From Cherax quadricarinatus (taxonomy: Eukaryota > Arthropoda > Malacostraca > Decapoda > Parastacidae): a stretch of DNA of 64,000 nt. A program made the position numbers and the translations under genes. The notes under the pieces were generated by a model, which was given only the letters and a program-made list of their open reading frames with translations, made no database searches and was not told the origin of the DNA. Positions 1 to 12,500 of this stretch are shown piece after piece. Within the stretch, counting starts at the first letter, position 1. Each line of letters starts with the position of its first letter. The stretch covers positions 44,663,728 to 44,727,727 of the forward strand of contig NC_091292.1 in NCBI RefSeq assembly GCF_038502225.1, in the 5' to 3' direction.

Positions 1-903
1 CTCATTAACTGGCTTCCCTGCCAGTTCTCTGTCCCACTGAACCCCGTTCAGGTAGTTCCTCATTCCTGTGTAGTCCCCTTTCTTGTAGTTTGGCTTCATT
101 CGTCCTGGCCTTCCTGCTTCTCCCTCCACTTGTAGCTCTACTGTGTATTCGAAGCTTAAAACCACATGGTCACTGGCCCCAAGGGGTCTTTCATATGTGA
201 TGTCCTCGATATCTGCACTACTCAAGGTGAATACTAAGTCCAGCCTTGCTGGTTCATCCTCTCCTCTCTCTCTTGTAGTGTCCCTTACGTGTTGGCACAT
301 GAAGTTTTCCAGTACCACCTCCATCATCTTAGCCCTCCATGTATCTTGGCCCCCATGTGGGTCCAAGTTCTCCCAATCGATCTCCTTGTGGTTAAAGTCA
401 CCCATGATCAGGAGCTTTGCCCTGCATGCATGAGCTCTTCTGGCCACTCTAGCCAGTGTGTCAACCATCGCTCTATTGCTCTCGTCGTACTCTTGCCTTG
501 GCCTCCTGCTGTTCTGTGGTGGGTTATACATCACTGCTATTACCACCTTGGGACCTCCAGAGTGAAGTGTTCCCACTATGTAATCACTTTCTTCTCCGCT
601 GTCTCCTCTCTCCAGCTCATCAAAATTCCAGCGATTTTTGATCAGCAACGCCACTCCTCCACCCCCCCTGTTCCCTCTGTCTTTCCTCAGGATTTGGTAT
701 CCCGTTGGAAAGATGGCATCTGTTATCATACCTGTAAGCTTGGTTTCTGTGAGAGCTATGATGTCCGGTGATGCTTCTTTGACTCTTTCATGCCACTCCT
801 CCCACTTATTTGTTATTCCATCAGCGTTTGTGTACCATACCTTCAGTTTCCTTTCCAACACTGTGGTTTGGGGGGCCTGTGAGGGTGGGAGACCTGGTGG
901 CAT
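1..903 (-). CDS. LINE-A ORF2, N-terminal endonuclease part, runs off window
   Basis: An uninterrupted frame reads from ATG at 903 on the minus strand to base 1 (301 codons) with no stop, so the gene continues outside the window. It encodes an AP-type endonuclease as found at the N-terminus of CR1/L2/Jockey-group LINE ORF2 proteins. The motifs in order are VWYTNADGITNK near residue 25, ALTETKLTG, RDRGNRGGGGVALL, IMGDFNHKEIDW and GASDHVVL. The acidic and histidine residues of the GDFN and SDH blocks are present, so the domain looks potentially intact. The protein would nick target DNA to prime reverse transcription. It lies directly downstream of the ORF1 remnant at 915-1,942 on the same strand. 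Clade is uncertain between CR1 and L2. Confidence 0.85.
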   Translation of the reverse strand, partial: MPPGLPPSQAPQTTVLERKLKVWYTNADGITNKWEEWHERVKEASPDIIALTETKLTGMITDAIFPTGYQILRKDRGNRGGGGVALLIKNRWNFDELERGDSGEESDYIVGTLHSGGPKVVIAVMYNPPQNSRRPRQEYDESNRAMVDTLARVARRAHACRAKLLIMGDFNHKEIDWENLDPHGGQDTWRAKMMEVVLENFMCQHVRDTTRERGEDEPARLDLVFTLSSADIEDITYERPLGASDHVVLSFEYTVELQVEGEAGRPGRMKPNYKKGDYTGMRNYLNGVQWDRELAGKPVNE

Positions 904-914
904 ACTGTGGGATT

Positions 915-1250
915 CTATAGCTCGGTGTTGGGTGGAGGCTGTGGGTATGGATTGTAGTGTGTGTTGGGATGGTGTGATAGGTTGTATGGTTCTGAGAGTA
1001 GTTGTGTGTGTGCTTGCCCTTGCTGTTCTGTTCTGCTCTGACTGACCTCTGCTGGTTCCCTCCTTGTCTCTTTTCCTAGCTCCTTTCGCTTTTTTGTCCT
1101 CTCCCTCAGCTGCTGTCGTTCTGATTTTGTTCTGTCTCTGTCTAGGAACACCCTCTTGTACTCTTCCGAGTATTTCAATCGTGGTTTCTCTTGGAGGATC
1201 CTGTTCCGCACTGTTTCCGTCCTGAGAATCAGCTTGATTGGTCGGTTTCT
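915..1250 (-). pseudogene. LINE-A ORF1, C-terminal part, shifted frame
   Basis: This frame continues the protein of the upstream ORF1 after an apparent frameshift near 1,245. It begins within a segment reading NRPIKLILRTETVRNRILQ and is very basic: LKYSEEYKRVFLDRDRTKSERQQLRERTKKRKELGKE. It ends in a proline-rich tail at a stop at 915. The same segment recurs at 25,010-25,200, which shows it belongs to the LINE. A basic C-terminus suits RNA binding, but no zinc knuckle or RRM is recognisable. ORF2 begins immediately after it in another frame. Confidence 0.65.
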
Positions 1251-1942
1251 CCCTTCGAGTACCCCCCTATTCTCTGAAAATTTACAATCTCGTCCATCTC
1301 TTCACCTATTTCCGTGATGATTTTCTCAATCTCCTTTCTTTTTTCCTGCTGCCTTTCAGTATGTGTCCTTTCCTCTCTCTCCTGAAGCCCATGGATAAAC
1401 ACTGATTTTGCCCTTTCTTCCTCCCATTGCCTCACCCTCTGTGACTCTGGATCCTGCCTGTATGTGGTCAGTTTCTCCCTTGATTTTTCCAGTGGCTCTT
1501 GATAGCCTTGTTGTGCCTCAGCATTCGACCTATCACCCTCTCCATCTGCAACCAGCTGATCTTCCCTTTCACTCCTTGGTCCTCCTTGGCAGACTGATGT
1601 GACCTTAGCATAATTCATAATTCCTTCCTTCCTGTTCGGCCTCGCAGCTTCATATGCTGTGTCTTCTCTGGTCACTGCCCCTGTAACTCGCTTCAGCCTA
1701 TTTATCTCAACTTCTAGGACCCTTATCTTGGCTACTGCAGTTTCGACTTGTGCCTCCCAATTCTTTGTCTCCTTCTCCAACCTCTTTTCCAATTTCACAG
1801 AGAGCTCTTTCTCCATTTTTTCAGAAAGCTCTCCTAATTTTCTCTCCCACTCTTGTTCCATCCTTTTCCACTGCTCCTCCATCCACTCCTCCCTACCAGA
1901 ACCATTCTCATCTGATCCTTGGTTCCTGCGAGTCCCCACCAT
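1229..1942 (-). CDS. LINE-A ORF1, coiled-coil nucleic-acid-binding-type protein
   Basis: A 237-codon frame starts at a true ATG at 1,942 (MVGTRRNQGSDENGSG). Residues about 18-90 are dense in E, K, R and L with heptad-like spacing, typical of a coiled coil. The rest is charged and hydrophilic, ending in a segment with KSVFIHGLQEREE and KEIEKIITEIGEEMDEIVNFQRIGG. That arrangement is typical of LINE ORF1 proteins, which trimerise and coat the element RNA. The frame breaks near residue 230, and the sequence continues in another frame at 1,250-915. The start codon sits about 10 bases from a long AC microsatellite, so little or no 5' UTR is present. Confidence 0.7.
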   Translation of the reverse strand: MVGTRRNQGSDENGSGREEWMEEQWKRMEQEWERKLGELSEKMEKELSVKLEKRLEKETKNWEAQVETAVAKIRVLEVEINRLKRVTGAVTREDTAYEAARPNRKEGIMNYAKVTSVCQGGPRSEREDQLVADGEGDRSNAEAQQGYQEPLEKSREKLTTYRQDPESQRVRQWEEERAKSVFIHGLQEREERTHTERQQEKRKEIEKIITEIGEEMDEIVNFQRIGGYSKGETDQSS

Positions 1943-1947
1943 TTTTT

Positions 1948-2109
<162 letters not shown>

Positions 2110-2530
2110 CGTTGCAATATGCAAAATTTCAATGATATATTCGTGTATGCAGACCACGAAAGGAAGGTAGGAAGGGCGGAAGGTAGGAAGGGAGGAAGGT
2201 AGGAAGGGCGGAGCAAAACAAGAGGAAGCTTGAGCTGCCACACTCGCTGCTGTCACAGCTCTCCTTCAAGTGGCAAAAATATTATACTTTTTGCTCATCA
2301 GCGGACACGAAGTTTATGTGTCTGCACCTCGAAATTCCTCGTGAGAGTTTCGCTAGGAAGGAAGAGAGTTATAGAGAGCGAGTGAGAGTGAGTGAAAGAG
2401 AGAGAGAGAGAGAGAGATTATATTCACTATCTTGTTGTCCTAAAAGCTATTTCAGCGTTTCTGGATACATAACAAAACACATTTTGCATACCTGGAGGCT
2501 ACGTGTAGCACAGCATGCAAGATAGATGAC
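2110..2530. other. Unassigned sequence with a short GGAAGGTAGGAAGGG minisatellite
   Basis: No gene is seen. 2,159-2,215 holds about three copies of a 17-bp purine unit (ggaaggtaggaaggg core), and 2,396-2,416 a short GA run. The rest is unassigned. Confidence 0.7.
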
Positions 2531-3975
2531 TTTTGTTGTAGCCAGGTGGCTCATCTCAAGAGTTTGAATGATATCTGTGAACCTGTGACATATGTTGGAG
2601 AAACGAGCTTGAAGTCTCATCAGGAAGGATTAGAGGAGCCTCAGGAACTCTACTCAAACACTCAACATTGCTCTACTGGACTATGTTGTAAAGTTGCAGC
2701 CAAGTTATTCCATCATAGGAAATCGCTTCATGTGCTCCTAAAATCATCATTATATCTCTTCAAACTATCTTAGATAACCAGAACAAGCCTACCTCAAGTG
2801 ACAGGAAACACTGCTGAGGCTGACACTATCGAGAAGGCCTGGAATTTTCGCAGTGAGATTAACACAACAGCAAAAAACTGGTGGGAATCTTTTACTACTA
2901 GGGTTCTACAGACAGCAGGCCTCGAAATACTGTGTCTGAAAATTCCATTGCAACTTTTTTGGCCACCATAGAGGGAACTGATCCATTATTCAACGAAGCA
3001 AGCCTGAAGTCTGTCAGCTTCACTCCAACACCTACTGGTATACATGACTTCAGTGATCCATCTGCAATCCCCGAGTCAGGTTCTTCTCCATCAGTGATTG
3101 CTGTAGCTAGGGATCTGGTTCTTCTACATCAGTAATTGCTGTAGCTAATAATCAGGTGATCGACACTGTATCTAAACAAGTGCCGGGTTAAAACACGAGC
3201 AGAAGAGATTAATCTGGTAGTGCTGGACGAGGACGTGGACGAAGAGCTGAAAGTGAAAGAGGCAGCCACCCTGAGCCGCCTCACCTCCCTCCAACACAGT
3301 CCCAGGAAAGCGCTCATCAGGTACATTATCGTCAGGCTTACAAGCAGCAGAACATACAGAGAAATGAGTTGCCGAATCAGCAGCGAAACACAAGAGGTGC
3401 AGGAGAGAGGAGACCACTCTCCCAGACATCTAGGCTGATAACTGTCTGCAAGATAGCAAGTGCAATTACTGCTACAAGAGGAGGCATCAAGAAGACCGCT
3501 GCCGAAACATAAAGGAACTGGACAGATAAGATCACCAGTTCTTAAGAGATTTTTTCTCGGAACAAAACAGCAGGATCTCAGAACAAGTGAACACACACAT
3601 CACGCACCCAGCTACTCATCCCTTGGCTCAGCAGGTGGTTTTATGTCTTATACAAGACCGCATAGCTACGTCCCAGTGGCTGCCCCGGTGTCCTACCTGT
3701 CTCAAGGGCAAGCACCTTATACTCCTATTCAGTCAAGCTGGACACAAACAGTGTCTCAGCATCCTGTCAGCCATCATTAAGTGTATCATTACTAATGTTG
3801 AAGAGCTCACGCACAATTTCGTGAACAATATGACATGATCGCCGTTGTTGAGGCATTTTTAGACGACAGCAGTCTGGAAAATTTTCCTAGATTTCCTGGC
3901 TACACTTCATGGATTCGACGAGACAGGAAAGATGAAGGAAAAGGAGGCGTTGCTATATGCCTTGCTGCATGCCCC
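2530..3975 (+). pseudogene. Decayed LINE-C: ORF1 zinc knuckle and start of endonuclease
   Basis: Frames are broken throughout, but two domains can be read on the plus strand. At 3,461-3,502 the segment CNYCYKRRHQEDRC is an exact CX2CX4HX4C zinc knuckle, as found in LINE ORF1 and Gag proteins. At about 3,838-3,965 the segment AFLDDSSLENFPRFPGYTSWI followed by RRDRKDEGKGGVAICL matches the early part of LINE AP endonucleases. The order ORF1 then endonuclease fits one non-LTR element. The upstream part (2,530-3,200) contains short open stretches I cannot assign. This may be the front end of the RT relic at 7,850-9,090, separated by later insertions; that link is inference. Confidence 0.55.
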
Positions 3976-4020
3976 GCTCATTGATGCTGAAATGACTAAT
4001 CACCTAGAAATGATGATCCT

Positions 4021-4262
4021 CATAAGAACATAAGAAAGAAGGAGCACTGTGGCAGGTCTACTGGCCCACGCTAGACAGGTTTAACTCATACCCAATAACA
4101 CTTACTCATGTACCTGTCTAATTTAATGTTAAAACTTCAAAAGATTTTAGCTTCAAGAACGCAACTCGGGAGTTTGTTCCACTAATGCAGTATACTATTA
4201 CCAAATGCTTCCTGCATCCTTTCTAAATCCAAATTTTTCCAACTTGCTGCGACTCCTACAAG
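4021..4262 (-). pseudogene. CR1-like LINE 3'-end fragment
   Basis: Read on the minus strand, 4,262-4,220 resembles the CR1 C-terminal coding segment that normally reads SNGFKLDKFRFRKD, here much decayed. The end at 4,021-4,080 carries the family tail: a tract equivalent to tgggccagtaggcct, then aagaaggagcactg, then cataagaacataag. The same tail ends the better copies at 50,669-50,797 and 58,123-58,235. It is a 5'-truncated, non-coding relic. Confidence 0.6.
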
Positions 4263-4384
4263 AACGTCAGAAGCTTGTGTAGCGAAGAGGGAAGTGACGT
4301 CCTAACTACTTAGTTTCTTGTTTGGGGTAGAGAGGTCTTTGATACTGTTGATGAAGTTGCCTGAATACTATATATGAGCCCATC

Positions 4385-4765
4385 AGCACACAACATTGAG
4401 ACACTCGCCGAAAAGCCCATCAGTACACAAACAGTGACAGACACTCACCAAAGAGCCCATCAGCACACAAACAGTGACAGACACTCACCAAAGAGCCCAT
4501 CAGCACACAAACAGTGACAGACACTCACCAAAGAGCCCATCAGTACACAAACAGTGACAGACACTCACCAAAGAGCCCATCAGCACACAAACAGTGACAG
4601 ACACTCCCCAAAGAACCCATCAGTACACAAACAGTGGAAGACACTCGCCAAAGAACCCATCAGCACACAAACAGTGAGAGACACTCACCAAAGAACCCAT
4701 CAGAACACAACAGTGAGAGACACTCTCCGACGAGCCTATCAGCACACAACTGTGAGAGACCCTCA
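4385..4765. repeat. 40-bp tandem repeat
   Basis: About nine copies of a 40-bp unit containing cccatcagcacacaaacag and gacagacactcaccaaag. The first copies are nearly identical; those after about 4,620 drift and change length. It runs straight into the Penelope-like relic that starts near 4,780. Reading frames across it are a by-product of repetition. Confidence 0.9.
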
Positions 4766-4779
4766 CCAAAGGCTTCGTA

Positions 4780-6095
4780 TTCAAAAACCATACAAATACT
4801 CAGACGCGCTAGTGAAGGGAGAAAACTTGTGCACTTGGTACCCAGCAGCCTTAAACCAACACACATGTATGGACTACCTAAGACCCATATACACAATATT
4901 CCTCTTACACCAGTCACATAAGGTATATGTAGTGCATCACACAAATTAGCCGGAGTTCTTGCTAAACATGTTTCCTACATCCTGGGACCATCAGTCCCGC
5001 TCATCCACAGCACTCAGGCGACCTCCTCAACCTCATCAGAGACATCCCCATCTGAAACAAGAAATTAAGCAGTTTGGACGTATCTTCCCTCTTCACTAAA
5101 GTACCTACCATATAAACCATTGACGTTCTCCTACATTAAGTCAATCCTTCCTCTAGTTTCCAGAGATTTCGCTGCCGTGATTGAACTCTGTATTAACTTC
5201 AACTGCTTTTCTTTTAACAACAGTCTCTACAAACATGTATTGGCCGTCTTAGCCAATACATGGAACACCTAGAAGCTGAACGTTTCGATAGCATCATTCC
5301 CACCAACATCACATGGTTACGTTACGTGGACGACGTCCTCATAACTCCCAAATGTTATGTTGTGCAGAATCTTCAGAGAAGATTCAGCGCAGCTGAACCG
5401 GCTATCCAGTTTACACTTCATAAAGAGTCCAGTGACAGGTTACCTTCATTTACAAACTAAATGACACTGAAAGACTTCAGGACACCAAGATTTCAAGGTA
5501 CTAAGGCTAAAAGAGGCATCATCATCAGATTTATCACAAGAGCATACCGAATTTGCAGATCAGAGTTTCTTGACGTGGAGTCTACTTACACCAAACCTTC
5601 ACCGAGCTACATTTTCCTTCCTTTATCATCAAAGACTGCAAGAAAAGAGCTCTTCAGATCATCAATTCTCCATGCACCAACACCACGCCTATCAAAATTA
5701 TAATCCTTCCCTAGAACTAAATTGCAGTGAAAGCCAACATTACAGTCGTCCTGGCAACCAACACCTCCATAAAAGACCTGACAAGGAGAATATTGAAGAG
5801 TCTTGAAATAATCAATGTAAGGGTTTACCCTATCCCCTGCGGAGGTTATGGAAGGTTATACGTCGGTGAAACAGCAAGAAGCCTTGAAATACGTCTTAAT
5901 GAACACATTAATGTAAGAATGAAAGACAACTTAAAAACCACTTGAGTACAACACCGTATCTCCGCCGGCCATCTGATGAAATTTAATGATGCCCGCCTTG
6001 TGATTAAAGATTCTCATTTCCACAGATGTAAATGCATTGACTCATCCTCAATCACTATTTCAAACACAACTATACAAAATAAAGGCAGCTAGGCC
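4780..6095 (+). pseudogene. Decayed Penelope-like element (RT and GIY-YIG)
   Basis: Pieces in several frames align in order with the better PLE at 51,735-53,297. These are MYGLPKTHIHNIPL near 4,866, a segment like LSSLDVTSLFTKVPT near 5,070, YMEHLEAERFDSIIP near 5,260, the RT catalytic block WLRYVDDVL near 5,315, and the GIY-YIG-type block GRLYVGETARSLEIRLNEH near 5,850. Multiple frameshifts and stops make it non-functional. The order RT then GIY-YIG endonuclease is diagnostic of Penelope-like retroelements. Confidence 0.8.
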
Positions 6096-6229
6096 ATCTC
6101 TGAATCATTAGCAAGAGTTCTCAAAATAATAAGACCTGCCATCATATAACATCTACTATATTACTATAGTAGACCTTAAGAGCATTAGTCAATCGCTGTC
6201 CTCTACTGCCTCTGTTGACCAATTCCACT

Positions 6230-7080
6230 GTTTTTATTAGTAACTATACCCTTGGTAGTTTTTGGCGCTTTCATCCCTCGTGCTGCAGCATATTTATTTC
6301 CCATGGTCACCCAAATCTCTACCTTCTATCAGTTTAAAGCCCTAGATAACTCAGCGACGGCCTCCTCGACAGAGTTAGCTAATGCTACTACCCCTGGCCC
6401 AGAGAAATGTATCCCATCCATTGCATACATATCATTTTTTACCATAGAAATTGTCCTATTTATCAAGTTCTTTGCAGTACCTGTTAAGCCAGCAAAATGC
6501 TGCATGTGATAGAGACCTCTTCCTAGACCGAAATAGGTCTATAGCTGTCTTGTATTTATCAAGTAACTCCTGTATCCTGACCTTCCTAATATCGTTTCCA
6601 CCAGCACTGAGACAGATAATGGGCTTGTTCCCAATACCTGGCACAATATTATCCATCCTGTTGACTATGTCACCAACACCAGTTCCAGGGAAGCATACCT
6701 TTTGTCTCCATATCTCTGTTACAGAAGGAATGGTCAATATATTTTACATGTAAGTCATCGACTGTAAGAATATTCCTAACCATTGAAGTGAATTCTTCCT
6801 GTAAAACAATAAAGTGATTTCCTACCTTCAAATATGTTCTTTCAATAAACGTTCCTCACTTTGATGTTTCTTCCTTTACTGGAAAGTACTTCCCACTTGT
6901 AACTGCTGCCAATTTACTCCTCACCGTTGATAACCTGTTTCCCTTCACTATTCTCATCCACCTCACTATCTTTACTATACTTATTCTGGTGAATTTTTTG
7001 TATCTTATTTTCGTCCTTCAGATGTAGAACCTCCTCTTTCACCACCTTGAACTCACATTTCAAGATACTACATGAATAAG
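6230..7080 (-). pseudogene. Decayed CR1-like ORF1 with SGNH/esterase domain
   Basis: On the minus strand, 6,737-6,456 reads through PIICLSAGGNDIRKVRIQELL, the GND block of SGNH hydrolases. Further downstream, about 6,450-6,250, comes a decayed copy of the segment that in the better copy reads WDLFYGRNDMYARDGVHLS. Upstream is a version of the GDSQVRYMDRAFC block (here VKYIDHSFC). The same domain is better preserved at 56,019-57,374. An ORF1 esterase-like domain is known in CR1-type LINEs. Confidence 0.7.
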
Positions 7081-7700
7081 TCATGATTCTCTGCGGTTAT
7101 CCACACTAATCCCCTAAAACAGCTTGGGACAAGTAGCAATCTCTTTTGTCCAATGACCTCAAATAACTACCTCTCTACTAGCATATTCAATGTACAGATC
7201 TCAATGGCAGCAAACAGACACCATCAGTTTCCTGATGGAACATATAGACTCCCTTCTGTTTCATCATAAATGTCAACATATAATAATTGTTAGTGATCTC
7301 AACAAATATTTTATACAGAGAAATTTTGATGAACTCTTTGTAGAATTTCACTGGTAAATCTTTGACTTGCCACGACACTGACTTGCTACGACACTGAAAA
7401 GTCCAACAGAATGAGGTGAGGAATCATCTCAGACATCCTGGCGTTGGGAAAAGGGAAACTGTCCGGCCCTTTTCTCGGAGCTTACCGCCTCCGGTAACCA
7501 AGCCAATGCATTCACTAAACATATCCTTAATCTTCAACACTTATACATCCTTCTTTGGCCGTATGTGTCAAAGACTTGAGATAAGCCTTGATTCGACTTT
7601 CGTTGTCGAGAGGCTGCTACTGCTAAGCGCAAGGATTTGAGATGATATAAGAAACATCCCACTAACTATAACATGAACCTGAAAGGGCAAGCTTGTCGGC
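7081..7700. other. No gene recognised
   Basis: I see no coding region, repeat array or structural RNA in this stretch. Confidence 0.5.
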
Positions 7701-7849
7701 TAACGTAGGAAGACTAAAACAGGATTATCTATAAATGGGAGGCTGACACAAGAAAAAGAGTGGGCTCTGAAATCTGATGGTTCTTGGTCAAGGACGAGAC
7801 TGTCTCTGCTAGCAATTAGGTTGTCAAAGCTGTCAGTGGTGACAAAAAG

Positions 7850-9090
7850 GCAGGAGGAAGAGGTGTATCGTCTCCTTAAATCGCTGGACCAAGAAAAGGC
7901 TGTGGGCCCAGATGAGGTGAGTCCATGTTTGTTGAGTAGATGTGCAGAGTAGCTAGCGTCACCTCTAACTCGCATCTATCGGTACTGCCAAGCACACTGT
8001 TAATGATCTTTTCTGTGGAAAGAGGCAGATGTAGTCCCTGTTCCCCCCCCCCAAAAAAAAAGGAAGGGAAGGGAAATCAATAACCACAGACCAGGGTCAC
8101 TCCTGCCAGTTACTGGTACGATTTTCGCGGCAACGATGTCAGCACCACTCGCTTCTTTACGAACGTCAACATGGCTTTAAAAAGTTTGCTCTCCTATTAA
8201 TCTGAATGGCACCAATAGATGGATGATCCGAGATCGGGTGTGTACATAGTAGCGCTGGACATTGCTGGCACTAGGGGCTCTTAGCAAAACTGCAGACACT
8301 CGGAGTGCCTATGTAGATCTGTAAGAGTAGTTTCCAATGCGACAGAATCAACAAAACTATCAATCTGTGCCAATGTTCCAGATGAAGGTGTGCTTTGGCC
8401 ATTGTTATGGAATGTCTACTTCAATGACCTCCTTCAGCTCATCCCAGAATCCCATTCCTATGTACATGATTGTACTTCAACATTTACTATTAAAGAGAGG
8501 AAATTCCAGCTGCTTTTAGGTACATTAATCACCAGCTTACAGCTATATGACCCTGAGGGAAACAATGGTATATTACTCTTACTTCTCGGAAAGCACGAAT
8601 AATGATCTATAGGCACCACGATTGTACTGTTGGAGCAGTGTAAGACTTAATAGGAGAATGTTGAAACCCAGGGAGGTAGATACCCTTGGGGTGAAATATG
8701 ATTACAAACGGTATATGAAGAACCACGTAGTGAATCATTCAAGTAAAGCAACCGAGAAAATAACAGCACTTAGACGCTTCTCATACCTGTTCTACAGTAG
8801 AGGCTGCAAGACTCTACGCGGCACAAGTGCACTCACACCTTAAGTATGCCCCACTTTCTTGTAATGTCTGACCTACGTCTCAACTGCAACTTCTTGATAG
8901 AACAGAAAACAGAGCAAGACGATTTATCTCTCGCCTAAATCCATGCTGGACAGAACTGTAATTTCAATAGAGCCTTCAGCGCCGGAGGGATGTGGGCGGT
9001 CTTACTGTTATGGATGAAGTGATTGTTGTATAGGTACTACACTTGGTTACACCTCGCAGACAGCCAAAAGAGAGCTTTTACACAACAAGA
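7850..9090 (+). pseudogene. Decayed LINE reverse transcriptase (LINE-C-like)
   Basis: Broken plus-strand frames carry RT segments in the expected order. These are EVYRLLKSLDQEKAVGPDEVS near 7,860, a decayed WKEADVVPV then NHRPGSLLPV near 8,020-8,115, and LLWNVYFNDLLQLIPESHSYV near 8,390-8,465, where the catalytic YADD appears as YVHD. C-terminal material such as KPREVDTLGVKYD follows near 8,655. Stops and frameshifts are frequent. The GPDEVSP and LLWNVYFNDL blocks are typical of endonuclease-type LINEs. It may be the back half of the element whose front lies at 2,530-3,975. Confidence 0.65.
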
Positions 9091-9348
9091 TGGACAACAA
9101 ACAGTAACTATACTCTGAGTGTACCCTTCTGAAGAACATCTCTTCAGAACATGTTCGTACAGCATAATGACATCCACAAAATAATGTCAGCTGATGAAAT
9201 GAAATCAGTGGCCCACAGACGGCTCCAACTTCATCCTGTTCTCTACTTGCATGTCTCATGATAATATAGATTTCTGCAGTGAGCTGAGGTAGGAAACAGT
9301 TCTTAGTGTATAAACAGAGGTAGGAAATCCTAACCAAACCCTGTAAAC

Positions 9349-9353
<5 letters not shown>

Positions 9354-9421
<68 letters not shown>
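9354..9421. repeat. (GA)n microsatellite
   Basis: About 68 bases of uninterrupted GA dinucleotide. No gene is seen between the LINE relic ending near 9,090 and this tract. Confidence 0.98.
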
Positions 9422-9426
<5 letters not shown>

Positions 9427-9569
9427 CAAGGGAAAGGGAGGAAGCACAATATTTTAACGCAGTAAGGAGAGAATGTCTTGGTGACAGTAGGAACCTGGTA
9501 GTGTTGTCTACCGTGCAACATTAGTCAGACAAAATGGTCGTGTCTGCAACAGAGTTTTATAGGAGAGAA

Positions 9570-12500
9570 TGATCCAGAAGGGTGCGTGGCAGTGTATGAC
9601 CTGAGAAGGTGCGTGGCAGTGTATGACCTGGGAGGATGCGTGGCAGTGTATGGCCTGGGAGGGTGCGTGGCAGTGTATGACCAGGGAGGGTGCGTGGCAG
9701 TGTATGACCTGGGAGGGTGCGTGGCAGTGTATGACCTGGGAAGGTGCGTGGCAGTGTATGACCTGGGAAGGTGCGTGGCAGTGTATGACCAGGGAGGGTG
9801 CGTGGCAGTGTATGACCTGGGAAGGTGCGTGGCAGTGTATGACCTGGGAAGGTGCGTGGCAGTGTATGACCTGGGAGGGTGCGTGGCAGTGTATGACCTG
9901 GGAAGGTGCGTGGCAGTGTATGACCTGGGAGGGTGCGTGGCAGTGTATGACCTGGGAGGGTGCGTGGCAGTGTATGACCTGGGAAGGTGCGTGGCAGTGT
10001 ATGACCTGGGAGGGTGCGTGGCAGTGTATGACCTGGGAGGGTGCGTGGCAGTGTATGACCTGGGAAGGTGCGTGGCAGTGTATGACCTGGGAGGGTGCGT
10101 GGCAGTGTATGACCTGGGAAGGTGCGTGGCAGTGTATGACCTGGGAGGGTGCGTGGCAGTGTATGACCTGGGAGGGTGCGTGGCAGTGTATGACCTGGGA
10201 GGGTGCGTGGCAGTGTATGACCTGGGAGGGTGCGTGGCAGTGTATGACCTGGGAGGGTGCATGGCAGTGTATGACCTGGGAAGGTGCGTGGCAGTGTATG
10301 ACCTGGGAGGGTGCGTGGCAGTGTATGACCTGGGAGGGTGCGTGGCAGTGTATGACCTGGGAGGGTGCGTGGCAGTGTATGACCTGGGACGGTGCGTGGC
10401 AGTGTATGACCTGGGAGGGTGCGTGGCAGTGTATGACCTGGGAGGGTGCATGGCATTGTATGACCTGGGAAGGTGCGTGGCAGTGTATGACCTGGGAGGG
10501 TGCGTGGCAGTGTATGACCTGGGAGGGTGCGTGGCAGTGTATGGCCTGGGAGGGTGCGTGGCAGTGTATGACTTGGGAAGGTGCGTGGCAGTGTATGACC
10601 TGGGAAGGTGCGTGGCAGTGTATGGCCTGGGAGGGTGCGTGGCAGTGTATGACCTGGGAAGATGCGTGGCAGTGTATGACCTGGGAGGGTGCGTGGCAGT
10701 GTATGACCTGGCAGGGTGTGTGGCAGTGTATGACCTGGGAGGGTGCGTGGCAGTGTATGACCTGGGAGGGTGCGTGGCAGTGTATGACCTGGGAGGGTGC
10801 GTGGCAGTGTATGGCCTGGGAGGGTGCGTGGCAGTGTATGACCTGGGAAGGTGCGTGGCAGTGTATGACCTGGGAGGGTGCGTGTCAGTGTATGACCTGG
10901 GAAGGTGCGTGGCAGTGTATGACCTGGGAGGGTGCGTGGCAGTGTATGACCTGGGAGGGTGCGTGGCAGTGTATGACCTGGGAGGGTGCGTGGCAGTGCA
11001 TGACCTGGGAGGGCGCGTAGTAATGCATGACCTGGGAGGGTGCGTGGCAGTGCATGACCTGGGAAGGTGCGTGGCAGTGTATGACCTGGGAGGGTGCGTG
11101 GCAGTGTATGACCTGGGAAGGTGCGTGGCAGTGTATGACCTGAAAGGGTGCGTGGCAGTGTATGACCTGGGAGAGTGCGTAGTAATGTATGAACTGGGAG
11201 GGTGCGTGGCAGTGTATGACCTGGGAGGGTGCGTGGCAGTGTATGACCTGGGAGGGTGCGTGGCAGTGTATGGCCTGGGAGGGTGCCTGGCAGTGTATGA
11301 CCTGGGAAGTTGCGTGGCAGTGTATGACCTGGGAAGGTGCGTGGCAGTGTATGACCTGGGAAGGTGCGTGGCAGTGCATGGCCTGGGAGGGTGTGTGGCA
11401 GTGTATGACCTGGGAAGGTGCGTGGCAGTGTATGACCTGAGATGGTGCGTGGCAGTGTATGACCCGGGAGGGTGCGTGGCAGTGTATGACCTGGGAGGGT
11501 GCGTGGCAGTGTATGGCCTGGGAGGGTGCGTGGCAGTGTATGACCTGGGAAGGTGCGTGGCAGTGTATGACCTGGGAGGGTGCGTGGCAGTGTATGACCT
11601 GGGAGGGTGCGTGGCAGTGTCTGACCTGGGAGGGCGCCCTGGGAAGGTGCGTGGCAGTGTATGACCTGGGAGGGTGCGTAGTAATGCATGACCTGGGAGG
11701 GAGCGTGGCAGTGTATGACCTGGGAAGGTGCGTGGCAGTGTATGACCTGGGAGGGTGCGTGGCAGTGTATGACCTGGGAAGGTGCGTGGCAGTGTATGAC
11801 CTGGGAGGGTGCGTGGCAGTGTATGACCTGGGAGGGTGCGTAGCAGTGTATGACCTGGGAGGGTGCGTGGCAGTGTATGACCTGGGAGGGTGCGTGGCAG
11901 TGTATGACCTGGGAGGGTGCGTGGCAGTGTATGACCTGGGAGGGCGCGTAGTAATGCATGACCTGGGAGGGTGCGTGGCAGTGTATGACCTGGGAAGGTG
12001 CGTGGCAGTGTATGACCTGGGAGGGTGCGTGGCAGTGTATGACCTGGGAAGGTGCGTGGCAGTGTATGACCTGAAAGGGTGCGTGGCAGTGTATAACCTG
12101 GGAGAGTGCGTAGTAATGTATGACCTGGGAGAGTGCGTGGCAGTGTTTGACCTGGGAGGGTGCGTGGCAGTGTATGACCTGGGAGGGTGCGTGGCAGTGT
12201 ATGACCTGGGAAGGTGCGTGGCAGTGTATGACCTGGGAGGGTGCGCTGGCTGTGTATGACCTGGGAAGGTGCGTGGCAGTGGATGACCTGGGAGGGTGCG
12301 TGGCAGTGTATGACCTGGGAAGGTGCGTGGCAGTGTATGACCTGGGCGGGTGCGTGGCAGTGCATGACCTGGGAGAGTGCGTAGTAATGTATGACCTGTG
12401 AGGGTGCGTGGTAGTGTATGACCTGGGAGGGTGCGTGGCAGAGTATGACCTGGGAGGGTGCGTGGCAGTGTATGACCTGGGAGGGTGCGTGACAGTGTAT